A DNA stretch of 64,000 bases from Bacteroidales bacterium (GCA_017550655.1 JAFZOK010000013.1:1-64000), one strand, 5' to 3'; shown: positions 8,891 to 18,425, counted from the stretch's first letter. The notes: generated by a model not told the origin, from the sequence alone. Numbers and translations: made by a program.

Positions 8891-11383
8891 TTAATATTTC
8901 TTCAGGATTTCAGCGTGAGGATAATAGTGGCGGAGAATAGCGTCGTAAGCATAGCCCTTGGCGCCCATAACGGCAGCCCCTATCTGGCAGAGGCCCACTC
9001 CGTGCCCCCATCCGGCTCCGATGAGCTCGAAGCCTGCCGGAACTTCCTCAGCGTCCGGCTTGAGAGTCTTGCCCTTTTCGTCCAGCCTGTATGCCACAAA
9101 GGCGGAGCTGTAGAGATGGCTCGGCGACAGGATCCTTCTGATTTCAAGCTCCTTGCCGATAATCATAGTCTTCTTTGTTCCCACAACTTTCAGGCGGATG
9201 AGCCTTCCGCTGGTTCCCCTCTCAATCGGGACCAGGTCCAGAATCTGGCCGAAGTCATAACCGCTCTTTGTGTTTACAAGGTTGGAGATTTCCTCCTGCG
9301 TGTATTTGACTTTCCAGCGGTAGAAGTCTGCAGTCTCCTGGTCGTAGTTGTTCAGCACCTGACCGAGGATCTTGGCGTCTGTGGTGTTGCAGAAAGCGTC
9401 CGGATTGCTGTGGATCCAGGCAACTGCCTTGCCCTCGTCCCTGAGGTCAAGGATCGTGGCGGCATCCTTGCCGTACTTTCCTGTCCGGGCTTCTGTCTGG
9501 GCACTTTCCTCGCTGTCTCTAACTACCTCTAGGTAATCGTGATGGGTATCCTCCCAGGCATTCTCGAATTCCTCCAGCATACCGCCGCAGCACTTGTAGA
9601 AGCGGGCGTCGCAGATAGCGCCCTCATAAGAAAGAATCTCTCCCCAGGTCTCGTCAATGGCCTGCTTGACCGCTTCCGTGGAAGCCCTGGTAAGACCCTG
9701 GTAACGCTGGCAATGGTCATCCGCGCAAACGTCAAAGTTATTGTGGTCGTCCCTGTCGTACCACTTTATGAGTTCCTCGCAATTATGCTCGGCATTTTCC
9801 TTAATTGTGCAGGAAGGCTGCTTTTCCTTGTCGGAATGCTCTATCTGGGCAAGAAGCCAGCTGCGGGAAATAACAGCGTGAGCCTTAAGAAGCTGCATGT
9901 TGGCAGTAGCGCTCATCTCTGAAGAGATAACGCTTGTAAGGTAATCCTCAACTCCAAGGATGTTAATTGGGCAAACCTGTCCGTTTTCAACGATGAACTT
10001 AAGGCTTCCCTCGAACATCTGGTCCTCCTTCCTCTCCCAGTGGAAGTTTACTCCGATAACTACATCGCGGAGCCAGAAAGTTCCCATATTCTGCTTTCCC
10101 TCAGGCTCGAACAGCAGTTCGGAATATGTGCCGCCCTCAAAAAGCAGACTGTTGTCCGGCCCGAGTTCCATTACAAGGTCTCCGGTATATACAGGTCCCT
10201 TGGCGTTCCTTACTCCGTTCTTTTCCACGAGGCGGTAATTCCCGTTGAGCGTGAATTTTATAGTGTCAGCATGCATTATTCCCACACTGACCTGCGGTTG
10301 GTTTCTCATCTTTCTTATAAGTTTTTCTTCTATGTCGTATGAAATTGCAACGTCGTCAAACATTTTCCTGACATCCTTTGGCCTCAGCCTCAGCCAGTCG
10401 TCCTCAACCGGGGTAATCACAAGCCCGCTCATCTCCACGCAGGCAGGCGAGATTGTGAAATGCTCCGCCCCCTCGGCCGTGTAGCAGGACGGACGGAGTT
10501 CTCCCCTGGCGAAAAGGGCTATTCTCCAGAACCCGCCCTGCCACCAGCAAACGATATTCATCATAGGCTCCCACATTCCACCTTCGCTGAACTTCTTCAT
10601 TTCGGAAGAAACTATGTCGTCTGGATCAAACCGTCCGTTGCCCCTTCCGGTCAGGGTGGAAAGGATGGAATAGATTTTCCCGATGGCGGAAATCGCCGTC
10701 TTTACGCTGGCCGCGTCTATAATGAAACTTCCCCTTGCATAATCCAGCAAGTGGTAGATCCTCAAGTAGTTGAAAGACACAGGCCCATCTTGCCTCAGCG
10801 ATGGCCCATAGCTGATTATCAGCTCTTTCCTGAACCTGGAGAACTGGCTCTCTATCGGGATTACACCCTTCTCCCCGGCCTGGAAATGGAAGTGTTCCGG
10901 CACACTGGCTCCGCTGTTGGGGCCATTGTAGAACACCACAAACTTGTTGATAGTGCGTGCAATGTTGAGCATATCCGCCATCCTTGTGGAATCCAGTTCC
11001 TGACGGGAGTGGGATTTGCTCTGGATTACCAGATGGCGCTTGAAAATAGGAAAGGGGTTTACCTGGACAATGTAGTCCGTGGTAACCCCCTGAAACCTGA
11101 TTCCCATCTGCTCTGCCGGACGGCCTTCCTTGCAGAAAAAGCACTGGCGCTTTCTTATTGTTTCCGCATCAATCTTCGCCGTGGAAGAGACCATCCTGGA
11201 CGGATTGAACTGGATCTTCATCTCCACGCTCTTTTCCGCTTTTTCGTCTAGCGGAAAGGAACGCAGCTTGACGTTTTCCAGGGCCGCATAGTTGTCCCTC
11301 GCAAGAGGCCACCTCTGAAGCTGGTCCCGGAAAAGACGGTCCACTGCCGCCTGGTTGAGCACTATGTTGTCAAAGGATCTCAA
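8891..11383 (-). CDS. DUF4922 (HIT-like) and SpoIID/LytB domain protein
   Basis: 830 residues with two parts. The N-terminal half (about 1-320) is DUF4922, related to HIT-type nucleotide phosphorylases: a CFFC pair at 81-84 and the motif GASVPEHFHFQ ending near 168. The C-terminal half (about 470-825) is a SpoIID/LytB domain, beginning GVEDYLTSVISSEM and ending with GAGWGHGVGLCQIGA; SpoIID proteins cut glycan strands lacking stem peptides or stimulate amidases. No signal peptide is visible at this start, which is odd for a wall-active domain. It lies 3 bases after the GT2 gene and 11 before the permease, so the four genes form one operon. The combination is known in Bacteroidetes but its chemistry is not settled. 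Confidence 0.88.
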   Translation of the reverse strand: MRSFDNIVLNQAAVDRLFRDQLQRWPLARDNYAALENVKLRSFPLDEKAEKSVEMKIQFNPSRMVSSTAKIDAETIRKRQCFFCKEGRPAEQMGIRFQGVTTDYIVQVNPFPIFKRHLVIQSKSHSRQELDSTRMADMLNIARTINKFVVFYNGPNSGASVPEHFHFQAGEKGVIPIESQFSRFRKELIISYGPSLRQDGPVSFNYLRIYHLLDYARGSFIIDAASVKTAISAIGKIYSILSTLTGRGNGRFDPDDIVSSEMKKFSEGGMWEPMMNIVCWWQGGFWRIALFARGELRPSCYTAEGAEHFTISPACVEMSGLVITPVEDDWLRLRPKDVRKMFDDVAISYDIEEKLIRKMRNQPQVSVGIMHADTIKFTLNGNYRLVEKNGVRNAKGPVYTGDLVMELGPDNSLLFEGGTYSELLFEPEGKQNMGTFWLRDVVIGVNFHWERKEDQMFEGSLKFIVENGQVCPINILGVEDYLTSVISSEMSATANMQLLKAHAVISRSWLLAQIEHSDKEKQPSCTIKENAEHNCEELIKWYDRDDHNNFDVCADDHCQRYQGLTRASTEAVKQAIDETWGEILSYEGAICDARFYKCCGGMLEEFENAWEDTHHDYLEVVRDSEESAQTEARTGKYGKDAATILDLRDEGKAVAWIHSNPDAFCNTTDAKILGQVLNNYDQETADFYRWKVKYTQEEISNLVNTKSGYDFGQILDLVPIERGTSGRLIRLKVVGTKKTMIIGKELEIRRILSPSHLYSSAFVAYRLDEKGKTLKPDAEEVPAGFELIGAGWGHGVGLCQIGAAVMGAKGYAYDAILRHYYPHAEILKKY

Positions 11384-11386
11384 ATG

Positions 11387-12820
11387 CTATTTCTTCTTGG
11401 CGTTGAGCGCAATGCGTGCCTCAAGCTCCCAAGTGCGGATTCTGTCCTTGTAAGTGTTGTTGGTATTCTCCTTCTCCACGCTCAGCGATGCATCGGAGTT
11501 CTCGTCGTGGCGGCGGCAGAAATACAGCACATCATAGATTCTTCCGATCTGATAGTTGCGGCTTACTGCCAGTCCAACTGCATAGTCCTCTCCGTAGTTC
11601 ACGTTAGGGAACATCACCTTCCTTGCAACCGGAGTGAAGAAAGCTCTTGGAGCTCCAAGTCCGTTGATGCGCAGGGCGTTGTTCCTTCCGTTGTCCGGAG
11701 TCCACTCGCGGTGGTCAACCTTTCCCGGAGGCAGCATCTTGAGGTTAATATCGGTGAGCATATATGAACCGATTACCATAGCGCACTTCTGGGCGTAGAA
11801 TGCGTCCACAACTTTCTGCAGGGTGTTCTCGTCGCTGTAAACGTCATCGCTATCCAGCTGAACTGCAAACTTTCCGCACTTCGGATGGTTCAGGGCCATA
11901 TTCCATGCACCGCCCACTCCGATATCCTTTCTGGTAGGAATCACGTGAACCAGCCTCTTGTCCTTGATGGACTTGATGGCCTCGGTAGTTCCGTCCCAGG
12001 AGTGGCATCTTGGACCGTTCTCCACAACAATAACGTTGAATTTGAAGTTTGTCTTCTGTGAAAGTGCGCTGAGGATAGCATCCTTGATTGTCTTTACCCT
12101 GTTAAGCACAGGAATAACCACTGATGCCTCATACTCGAACTTCTCCCTTCCGAAAGGCACGCTCTTGAATTCTGGCTTCAGATAGCCTCCGATATCCTTC
12201 AGATGCTGGGTGCAGGCCTTCTCCATCTCCACCTGAACCTCACGGTTACGAGGATCTACATAGTCAAAGAGTTTTTCTCCTGTCTTGCGGGTATCTTCCT
12301 CAATCTCAGAATACAGGTATTCGTTTACGTGAACCAGGCGGCCCTTCTGGCTAACCTTCAGCCTCAGGTCATAGAGTGCGGCAAACTTGTAGTCCACCTT
12401 CATTTTCTTTACTGCAGCCTTCAGTGCGGAAGCCTTGTACAGCAGGACGGAACCGAAGTCAAAGTCGTTCCTCAAACTTCCAAACTGATAATCAATCACA
12501 GGCTTGTTTGTCCTCTCCCCGTTCATGAAAGCATAGTGGTCTGCGTAAATCATTGCAGCATTTGTCGCCTCGGCAACCTCAACCATTCTCTCCAGAGCCA
12601 GATATCCCAGGCTCAGTGTAGTCTGCTTGGTATAAATCAAAACATAATCGCAGCTGCTTTTTGCGGCAATCTTCTTCATTGTGGCCGTCTTGGCCATCGG
12701 ATCCTTCTTTGCGTCGAGGGTTATAATCTCATTAACCAGAGCGCTTTCCTTAAGGCTCTTGACGGTCTTTTCCACCTGCTTCTTCGAGGTGAAAGGAACA
12801 AAACAATTGATCTTAGTCAT
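11387..12820 (-). CDS. Family 2 glycosyltransferase
   Basis: About 477 residues from the ATG at 12820 (MTKINCFVPFTS). An upstream in-frame ATG at 12859 exists, but the promoter-like TATCTTTG at 12864-12871 puts the transcript start near 12857, so the internal ATG is preferred. The central GT-A domain begins near residue 235 with YEASVVIPVLNRVKTIKDAI, followed by VIVVENG and the metal-binding QLDSDD. The N-terminal 230 residues resemble a second, degenerate GT-A fold. It heads the operon with SpoIID, permease and NamZ genes. The substrate is unknown; a wall- or glycan-related role is inferred from the context only. Confidence 0.87.
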   Translation of the reverse strand: MTKINCFVPFTSKKQVEKTVKSLKESALVNEIITLDAKKDPMAKTATMKKIAAKSSCDYVLIYTKQTTLSLGYLALERMVEVAEATNAAMIYADHYAFMNGERTNKPVIDYQFGSLRNDFDFGSVLLYKASALKAAVKKMKVDYKFAALYDLRLKVSQKGRLVHVNEYLYSEIEEDTRKTGEKLFDYVDPRNREVQVEMEKACTQHLKDIGGYLKPEFKSVPFGREKFEYEASVVIPVLNRVKTIKDAILSALSQKTNFKFNVIVVENGPRCHSWDGTTEAIKSIKDKRLVHVIPTRKDIGVGGAWNMALNHPKCGKFAVQLDSDDVYSDENTLQKVVDAFYAQKCAMVIGSYMLTDINLKMLPPGKVDHREWTPDNGRNNALRINGLGAPRAFFTPVARKVMFPNVNYGEDYAVGLAVSRNYQIGRIYDVLYFCRRHDENSDASLSVEKENTNNTYKDRIRTWELEARIALNAKKK

Positions 12821-12863
12821 AATATCTGTTGTATAATAATTATTTCGCTTTTTGAACAAAGTT

Positions 12864-12894
12864 CAAAGATATGAAAAAACGGCATATTACACAA
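12864..12894 (-). promoter_or_regulatory. Promoter of the peptidoglycan-turnover operon
   Basis: Minus strand: TTG (12892-12894) lies 20 bases upstream of TATCTTTG (12864-12871), matching the Bacteroidetes -33/-7 pattern. Transcription would start near 12857 and read the glycosyltransferase, SpoIID, permease and NamZ genes. The spacing decides against the longer N-terminus for the glycosyltransferase. Confidence 0.55.
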
Positions 12895-12895
12895 T

Positions 12896-12925
12896 GTGAG
12901 CCTACCTGAAAACAGATAGGCTCAC
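12896..12925 (-). terminator. Hairpin after the porin gene
   Basis: Arms 12896-12908 and 12913-12925 pair over 13 bases with one wobble, around a loop of four A. It lies 25 bases beyond the porin stop codon. The following T tract on the minus strand is weak, so termination may be incomplete, and the operon promoter overlaps its far side. Confidence 0.6.
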
Positions 12926-12950
12926 ATCATTGATTCGCTGAAGCGGAAAA

Positions 12951-14054
12951 TTAGAACTTAATGGTCAGCTGAACGTAAACGCAGTTCTTGTCCTGGAAGC
13001 CGCCGTTAAGCTGGCGGTAAGTGTAGTTGAGCTTGAGGTCCACGTTCTTCAGCGGAGCGTAGGTTATACCTGCGGTATAGTCCATCTCGTTGATTTTCTT
13101 GGAGTCTAGGTTCTCGTCAATATAATCGTAACGGGCAACCAGTTTCCAGTGGTCGTCAAGGTTTGCACCTGCCGCAAAGTATCCGCCGGCACTCTTAATT
13201 CCGCCAGGAATGTTGCCAGTCTTGCCGCCAATGATCTCGGCCCTTGCAAATCCCCAGTAATCTGTGTATGAGAAGCCGCCGCCATAACGGTGCATCTTCA
13301 GATACTTGTCAATATCCTGAGGCTCGAGCTTCTGGGTAACATCGTTGAAAGTAGGATAGGCTCCCTCGCCTCTCTGGAAATATCCGAAGAGGGAAAGAGG
13401 CTTCACCGGAGTAATGATAAGCCTTCCGACAATGTCCTTGCTCTTGTTGTTGTCTGTGGTGTTGAGCTTGTAGCCGTTGAATATGGCCAGCTCGTAGTTG
13501 ATTATGCTGAATCCGTCTCTGTGGAGAGCGCTTCCCAGGAATTCGAATCCAAGGTCTCGGCCGGATGCGGACAGACCGCAGATATCCTGGTCACTCATTC
13601 TTGCAAGCCTCTGGACTGCGAGAGAGTAGTTGATGAACTCCAATGTGGTTGGACTCCTCATCGAGTTTTCGTATGTAAGCGGGCTCTTGAACTGTCCGAA
13701 CTTCATTCCGAACTCCTTAACCGGCATATAGGTTGTGAACGCGTCTATAACCTTTGGACTTCCTGCCAAAGCAAGCTGGATCTTATAGTCCACCGTTCCG
13801 TAATCTCCCTTGTAGAGGTTTCCGAACAGGCTAAGGTTCACGTTCTTGAGCTTGAAGGTGGAAGTTCCGGCATCGTTCCAGTCGTATCCGCCGATAACAT
13901 ATCCACTTACGGAAACATACCTGTTGATCTTATTCCAGTCTACAGACTTCTTTTCAAGGGAAGCCACCCTCTCCTCGAGGGTCTTGGTTTCATTCTGTGC
14001 ATAGGAGGCCGCACAAATCATCAGGGCCACAGCGGCCAAAAACAGTTTTTTCAT
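12951..14054 (-). CDS. Outer-membrane porin, OprO/OprP (phosphate-selective) family
   Basis: 367 residues. A signal peptide (MKKLFLAAVALMICAASYAQ) is followed by a short coiled segment (TLEERVASLEKKSVDW) as in trimeric porins of this family, then beta-strand alternation to the C-terminus, which ends in the aromatic strand CVYVQLTIKF expected for barrel insertion by the BAM complex. Internal landmarks are VSGYVIGGYDWNDAG near 48-62 and FGMKFGQFKSPLTYENSM near 113-130, typical of the O/P family. The protein would form a general or anion-selective pore. It stands alone, with a hairpin downstream. Phosphate selectivity cannot be judged from the sequence. Confidence 0.9.
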   Translation of the reverse strand: MKKLFLAAVALMICAASYAQNETKTLEERVASLEKKSVDWNKINRYVSVSGYVIGGYDWNDAGTSTFKLKNVNLSLFGNLYKGDYGTVDYKIQLALAGSPKVIDAFTTYMPVKEFGMKFGQFKSPLTYENSMRSPTTLEFINYSLAVQRLARMSDQDICGLSASGRDLGFEFLGSALHRDGFSIINYELAIFNGYKLNTTDNNKSKDIVGRLIITPVKPLSLFGYFQRGEGAYPTFNDVTQKLEPQDIDKYLKMHRYGGGFSYTDYWGFARAEIIGGKTGNIPGGIKSAGGYFAAGANLDDHWKLVARYDYIDENLDSKKINEMDYTAGITYAPLKNVDLKLNYTYRQLNGGFQDKNCVYVQLTIKF

Positions 14055-14137
14055 AAGTATCTATTTAAATATTATTCTCAGCGATGTTTTATTCAACGCC
14101 GCAAAGATAACAAAAATCGCGATTGTACGATATTTTA

Positions 14138-15133
14138 CTATTCCTCGTCGCTGTAGTCCGGAAGGATCCCCTCTTCCATTGTATTCTGGAAAACCTCCTC
14201 AGTAGGATAGTACACGGAAATCTTCCTCTTCAGATTGTCCCAGGAGCGGAAATCAAACTGAATTTCCCCTATGTCTTTTATGTACAGAGAAATCCATCTC
14301 TCTTCCGGTTTAAGCAGTTTCCTCTCAAAATCAAAACCTGCATTCAGGTTAAAATTGAGTTCAGGGCAGGTTTCCGTTTCCTTTGTCTTGAAATACCAGT
14401 CATATCCTTCAGAATAGACCCCTTCGCGGTCGGAGAGAGGAATCATCTCAAGAGTGGTGGTTTTCTCCCCATCGCTGAAGCTGATTGTATTGTCTTTTAT
14501 CACAACCCGTTTTACTGCTGATATGAAGCCTGGCACTTTGGCTGAATCAACCTGGTATCCATAATAGAACCTTGTGTTTTCCATAACAAGTTCAGGGAAA
14601 GGCTTGGATTCAGGATACTTTGCAAACATCCTTCTTGGTATTTCCACACCGTTCTTGATATAGCACATTTGCCCGTCGCTTTTATTCCAGAAAAGGCATC
14701 GGTCAGAATTTATCCTTTCCTTATCCCCGTAAATGTCCTTCATTAGCAATTCCACTTCTATCGAGTCTAGAGGCGGGCAGCCCTCCCCTTTTCCTGTAAC
14801 AACAAAGGTCCACTTATAATCCACGATTTCAACAGACTCGAAACTCTTCTCCTTGTCAATCAGATAAGTATGAGGGACACTGTCGCAGACCACAACTATA
14901 CTGTCAGCAAAAATTGTCGCCGACGTAACTTTTAAAATATCCCTGTAAGCATTTTTAAGCTCAAGGGCGATGCCTTTCTGCAAAGGGCTTACTTCTTGGG
15001 TATCTGAAGAGGAAGGAGTGTTTTGACTTTCCGTTCCATTACCATTATTCTGTCCGCCTCGGCAGGAAGAAACCGCCAGAGCCAGTCCTGCGAGAGCTAT
15101 AAGGCTCGCCAAAGAAAAAAGATTGTGTTTCAT
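14138..15133 (-). CDS. Lipoprotein of unknown function
   Basis: 331 residues. The N-terminus is a lipoprotein signal (ASLIALAGLALAVSSC, lipid-modified Cys near residue 24) followed by a Gly/Asn/Ser-rich linker to about residue 48. The rest alternates beta strands with many charged residues and has no motif I recognise. It is the only gene in its interval and is separated from the porin by about 80 bases. A periplasmic or outer-membrane location follows from the lipobox; the role is unknown. Confidence 0.78.
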   Translation of the reverse strand: MKHNLFSLASLIALAGLALAVSSCRGGQNNGNGTESQNTPSSSDTQEVSPLQKGIALELKNAYRDILKVTSATIFADSIVVVCDSVPHTYLIDKEKSFESVEIVDYKWTFVVTGKGEGCPPLDSIEVELLMKDIYGDKERINSDRCLFWNKSDGQMCYIKNGVEIPRRMFAKYPESKPFPELVMENTRFYYGYQVDSAKVPGFISAVKRVVIKDNTISFSDGEKTTTLEMIPLSDREGVYSEGYDWYFKTKETETCPELNFNLNAGFDFERKLLKPEERWISLYIKDIGEIQFDFRSWDNLKRKISVYYPTEEVFQNTMEEGILPDYSDEE

Positions 15134-15234
15134 AACCGATTATGTTTTTCTATACAATGATACGAAAAAACTGCAGAAGATAAAAGCATCAGACAATTGC
15201 TTTTAAACCTTCACGGCATAAAGTACAGGAATTA

Positions 15235-16104
15235 TCAAACGATCACCTTTAGTCCCTTAGGGCAGACAGAGACCTCCAGTTCTTCTGTGGAAAACAACGG
15301 CTCGCCGTCAAGATGGACAAGCCCAGCGTCAGAACGGCGGATGGTAAACGCCTTGCCCCGGAACAAACGGACCTTGCTGCTTTTAAGCAAAGACCTGTGG
15401 AAAAGACGCCAGGAAAGAGAGGCGGCCCGCAGCAGAGAAAACGGTTCCACCACAACAAGATCCAGAAGCCCGTCCTGCACGGAAGCCTCGGGTGCCACGT
15501 AGGCATCATTCCCCCACTGGCTGGCATTTGCTACGGTAATCAGGAAAGCCTTGGAAGAAAAGATGACATTCCCTTCCGAATCCTCTATCTCATAGCTTGA
15601 TGGAGAATACCGAAAGTATTCCTTCATCACGGTTTTCACATAAGAAGAACGCCCCCTCTTGCCGCCGAATTTCCATCCCACCTCAGCATCAAAGCCGCAA
15701 CCGCAGGTGCAGAAAAACTTCTTCCGGTTCAAGAGTCCGTAATCGATGGCAGCAGTCCTTTCCTCCATAATCTTCCGCACTGCCTTCTTTACATCCTGTG
15801 GAATTCCAAGATGACGGGCAAGGCCGTTGCCGCTCCCAACCGGAACAATTCCCATCGCGGAGGAAGATCCCGCAACAGCAGATGCTACCTCGTTAACAGT
15901 TCCATCTCCTCCCACCGCCACAATTATCGGCACACCTTCCTTGACGGCATCCCGGGCCAGCTCCGAAGCGTGCTTTGGCCGCTGAGTATAGACAATCTCA
16001 AAGGAACCGCCATCCATATCCAGGCAGGAAGCAATCTCCTCCCCGATGTTTTTCTTCCGGGAGGCCCCTGACACTGGATTGACTATGAACACCGCTTTCT
16101 TCAC
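15235..16104 (-). CDS. Diacylglycerol kinase family lipid kinase (YegS/BmrU type)
   Basis: 289 residues, the normal length for soluble bacterial lipid kinases of the DAGK catalytic family. The start KKAVFIVNPVSG and the nucleotide motif VAVGGDGTVNEVASAV near 60-75 are diagnostic, with GSGNGLARHLGIP near 91-103 and a late CGCGFDAEVG motif near 134-143. Such enzymes phosphorylate diacylglycerol, sphingosine or related lipids at the membrane face. The start at 16104 gives the conserved first strand. It is divergent from the retropepsin-MORN gene across about 70 bases. Which lipid it uses is not determinable. Confidence 0.92.
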   Translation of the reverse strand: MKKAVFIVNPVSGASRKKNIGEEIASCLDMDGGSFEIVYTQRPKHASELARDAVKEGVPIIVAVGGDGTVNEVASAVAGSSSAMGIVPVGSGNGLARHLGIPQDVKKAVRKIMEERTAAIDYGLLNRKKFFCTCGCGFDAEVGWKFGGKRGRSSYVKTVMKEYFRYSPSSYEIEDSEGNVIFSSKAFLITVANASQWGNDAYVAPEASVQDGLLDLVVVEPFSLLRAASLSWRLFHRSLLKSSKVRLFRGKAFTIRRSDAGLVHLDGEPLFSTEELEVSVCPKGLKVIV

Positions 16105-16174
16105 ACGGTAAAGTTACCATTACTTTGGGCAAAAAGGTTAACTTTGAACAGAAATAGAGAACACCCATTAAATC

Positions 16175-17218
16175 ATGAAGAAGCTCCGCTATATAGCATT
16201 GATCATCACCCTCTGTTTTTCAAATGTCCTGATGGGGCAGGAGTATATCCAAATGACCAGGGAATCAGGCATCTATACTATCCCCTGTGAAGTCAATGGG
16301 CATAAACTGCGTTTCATTTTTGATACAGGTGCTGCAGATGTGCATCTTTCTTATGCAGAAGCTTCGTATATGTTTAAGAATGGATATTTGTCAAAACATG
16401 ATATCGTGGGCACCAAAAAGTATGTAATGGCTGATGGAACCAAGGTAGAGAATACGACTATAATACTCAAAACATTAAAAATTGGCAATATTGTCCTGAA
16501 GGATGTCAAAGCAAGTATTTCCCCAAGACAAGATGCCCAGTTGTTGCTCGGACAGTCTGCAATAAGCAGATTGGGAGGGTATGCAATCAAGGATGATTAT
16601 CTTATAATCAGGGGTGAAAATATCCGCACTTCACCAGATGGCGCCAGATATAAGGAAACCCGTTACTATACAGGAGGAAAGTATGTAGGACAATGTAAAA
16701 ACGGCAAAAGAGATGGGGAGGGAACCTTTTACTATAAAAATGGAAAAACATATGTTGGATCTTGGAAAGACGACAAAAAGAATGGGTTCGGAAAAGAAAC
16801 ATTTGAAAGCGGCGCAAGGTATGAAGGTTATTATAAGAACAATAAAAAGGATGGAGACGGAACTTATTACTCTGCCGGCGGAGATAAATATGTAGGATAT
16901 TGGAAGGAGGGCAAAAGGAATGGTGAGGGAACTTTATACTACTCTAATGGAGAAAAATTTGTTGGCCATTGGAAAGACGACAAGAAGAATGGGTTTGGCA
17001 AAGAAACATTTGCAAGCGGTGCACGATACGAGGGCTATTATAAAAACAATAAAAGGAATGGAGAAGGCACCATGTACTATGCCAATGGAGACAAGTATGT
17101 GGGGAACTGGAAAGACGACAAAAAAGATGGAGAGGGAATCTATTACTATGCCAATGGAACCAAAAGGGATATGGTTTTCCAGGAAGGTGTCCGCATAACG
17201 GGCAACACAACCAATTGA
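16175..17218 (+). CDS. Secreted retropepsin-like aspartic protease fused to seven MORN repeats
   Basis: 347 residues. A signal peptide (residues 1-21) is followed by a retropepsin-like domain: LRFIFDTGAADVHLS with the catalytic D-T-G at 50-52, and the second conserved segment LLLGQSAISRLGGYAI near 123-138. From about 169 to 330 there are seven 23-residue MORN units of the form YVGxWKDDKKNGxGxxxYxNGxK. The aspartyl half-domain would need to dimerise to be active. MORN repeats elsewhere bind membranes or proteins, so a substrate or membrane-docking role is inferred. The base composition is more AT-rich than its neighbours and the repeats are close at the base level, pointing to recent expansion and possibly transfer. 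A TAACTTTG element about 30 bases upstream suggests its own promoter. Confidence 0.88.
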   Translation: MKKLRYIALIITLCFSNVLMGQEYIQMTRESGIYTIPCEVNGHKLRFIFDTGAADVHLSYAEASYMFKNGYLSKHDIVGTKKYVMADGTKVENTTIILKTLKIGNIVLKDVKASISPRQDAQLLLGQSAISRLGGYAIKDDYLIIRGENIRTSPDGARYKETRYYTGGKYVGQCKNGKRDGEGTFYYKNGKTYVGSWKDDKKNGFGKETFESGARYEGYYKNNKKDGDGTYYSAGGDKYVGYWKEGKRNGEGTLYYSNGEKFVGHWKDDKKNGFGKETFASGARYEGYYKNNKRNGEGTMYYANGDKYVGNWKDDKKDGEGIYYYANGTKRDMVFQEGVRITGNTTN

Positions 17219-17229
17219 TTTATTTCAAG

Positions 17230-18414
17230 TTACCTTTGGGCTTGGGTTAACGTCCAGCCTGATGTAATAATCGTGTCTCCCTTGACAGAAAGAGTGTCCA
17301 ACCGCGGCAGCTCTATATTACGCCAGTCGCCTTTCACTTTCAGAGGATGCCCTTCCACAGTTCCCCAGTCACAATAAGCCTTACAGCCGTAGATGACCAT
17401 GCTTCCGTCTTCCATCTTAATCATGCTGTCTGGCGAGAACTGGATGGAAAGGTTAGGACATTCCAGGGATATTACGTTATCTGAGGCAAACAATTTGCGA
17501 AGCGTCTCATTCCTTTCTTCCATTTTCCGCAGAAAAGCGTCTTCTACTGCATCTATGGACTCAAAGTCATACTTGGCCTTGGCAGACTGGACGGCACGCT
17601 CCAGATCTTCCGGTAAATTTATCCCATAAATCGACATCGCTGAGGAACCAAGATCACTGCCTGCATTCATTTCCTTGTGCCAAGAATGGCCGGACTGATC
17701 CAAAATCAATCCGTAAAGAGGCCCGGAAAGATATGCAAAAGAGCGCGTCAGGTTATCTGATTCGTAAAGGCGGTCCAACTCCGAAAGGCTCTGCAAGAAC
17801 TCCTTGTCCGACGGAATCACAATACGCCTTCCCGTGTACTCTGCCAGCCCTTCCTGTATTTCCAGAGAGTTCTCCTCGGCGATGAAATCAGGATACAGTT
17901 GCCTTCTCCTTGCACGGAAACTCAAGGCATCCTCCAGAGCGGCTTTCTTCTCCTCACCCTCACAAGTAGCGGCAACCTTCAGCGCGTTCCACTCAAGTTT
18001 CAGAAGCGTGCGGGCATCCCTGTTGGAGAGATGGGAATTGTTCGGATCCCTTTCCTGCCAAAGCCCCAGTTCCGGCTGGCAGTAATGGAACATCTCGTGG
18101 ACAAGGACAATGGACTGGTGCTTTACATCTCCTGACAAAGGCCACAGGATTGTTGTCCAGCGCCTTCCATCCAGTTCAATTGTGGAATTTGCAACCGGTT
18201 TGTCTGCCGGATATGATTTCGGGGCATCAGAAACATTGCTGACAATATTCCTCAGCGAATCCACTCCAAGAACAGGAGAATAAAGATTTACGCCCCACAG
18301 CTTGCCGTTATCCTTATTGCACAGTTTCTCAACATGGTCAAAGATAAACTCACTCTCCGTGCGGCAACCCATAAGCAGCACCATGACCGCCATCAAACAA
18401 ATACTCTTTTTCAT
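17230..18414 (-). CDS. Lipoprotein with HExxH zinc-peptidase motif
   Basis: 394 residues. The lipobox VLLMGC puts the lipidated Cys near residue 17. The motif VHEMFHYCQ near 104-112 supplies HExxH, and EGLAEYTGRR near 187-196 supplies the downstream glutamate expected of a gluzincin-type metallopeptidase. The C-terminal 100 residues are beta-rich (SVKGDTIITSGWTLTQ at the end). It would sit in the periplasm or at the surface. I do not recognise a named family, so the peptidase function rests on the motif alone. It converges on the retropepsin-MORN gene with only 11 bases between the stops. Confidence 0.8.
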   Translation of the reverse strand: MKKSICLMAVMVLLMGCRTESEFIFDHVEKLCNKDNGKLWGVNLYSPVLGVDSLRNIVSNVSDAPKSYPADKPVANSTIELDGRRWTTILWPLSGDVKHQSIVLVHEMFHYCQPELGLWQERDPNNSHLSNRDARTLLKLEWNALKVAATCEGEEKKAALEDALSFRARRRQLYPDFIAEENSLEIQEGLAEYTGRRIVIPSDKEFLQSLSELDRLYESDNLTRSFAYLSGPLYGLILDQSGHSWHKEMNAGSDLGSSAMSIYGINLPEDLERAVQSAKAKYDFESIDAVEDAFLRKMEERNETLRKLFASDNVISLECPNLSIQFSPDSMIKMEDGSMVIYGCKAYCDWGTVEGHPLKVKGDWRNIELPRLDTLSVKGDTIITSGWTLTQAQR

Positions 18415-18425
18415 ACCGTAAAGGT

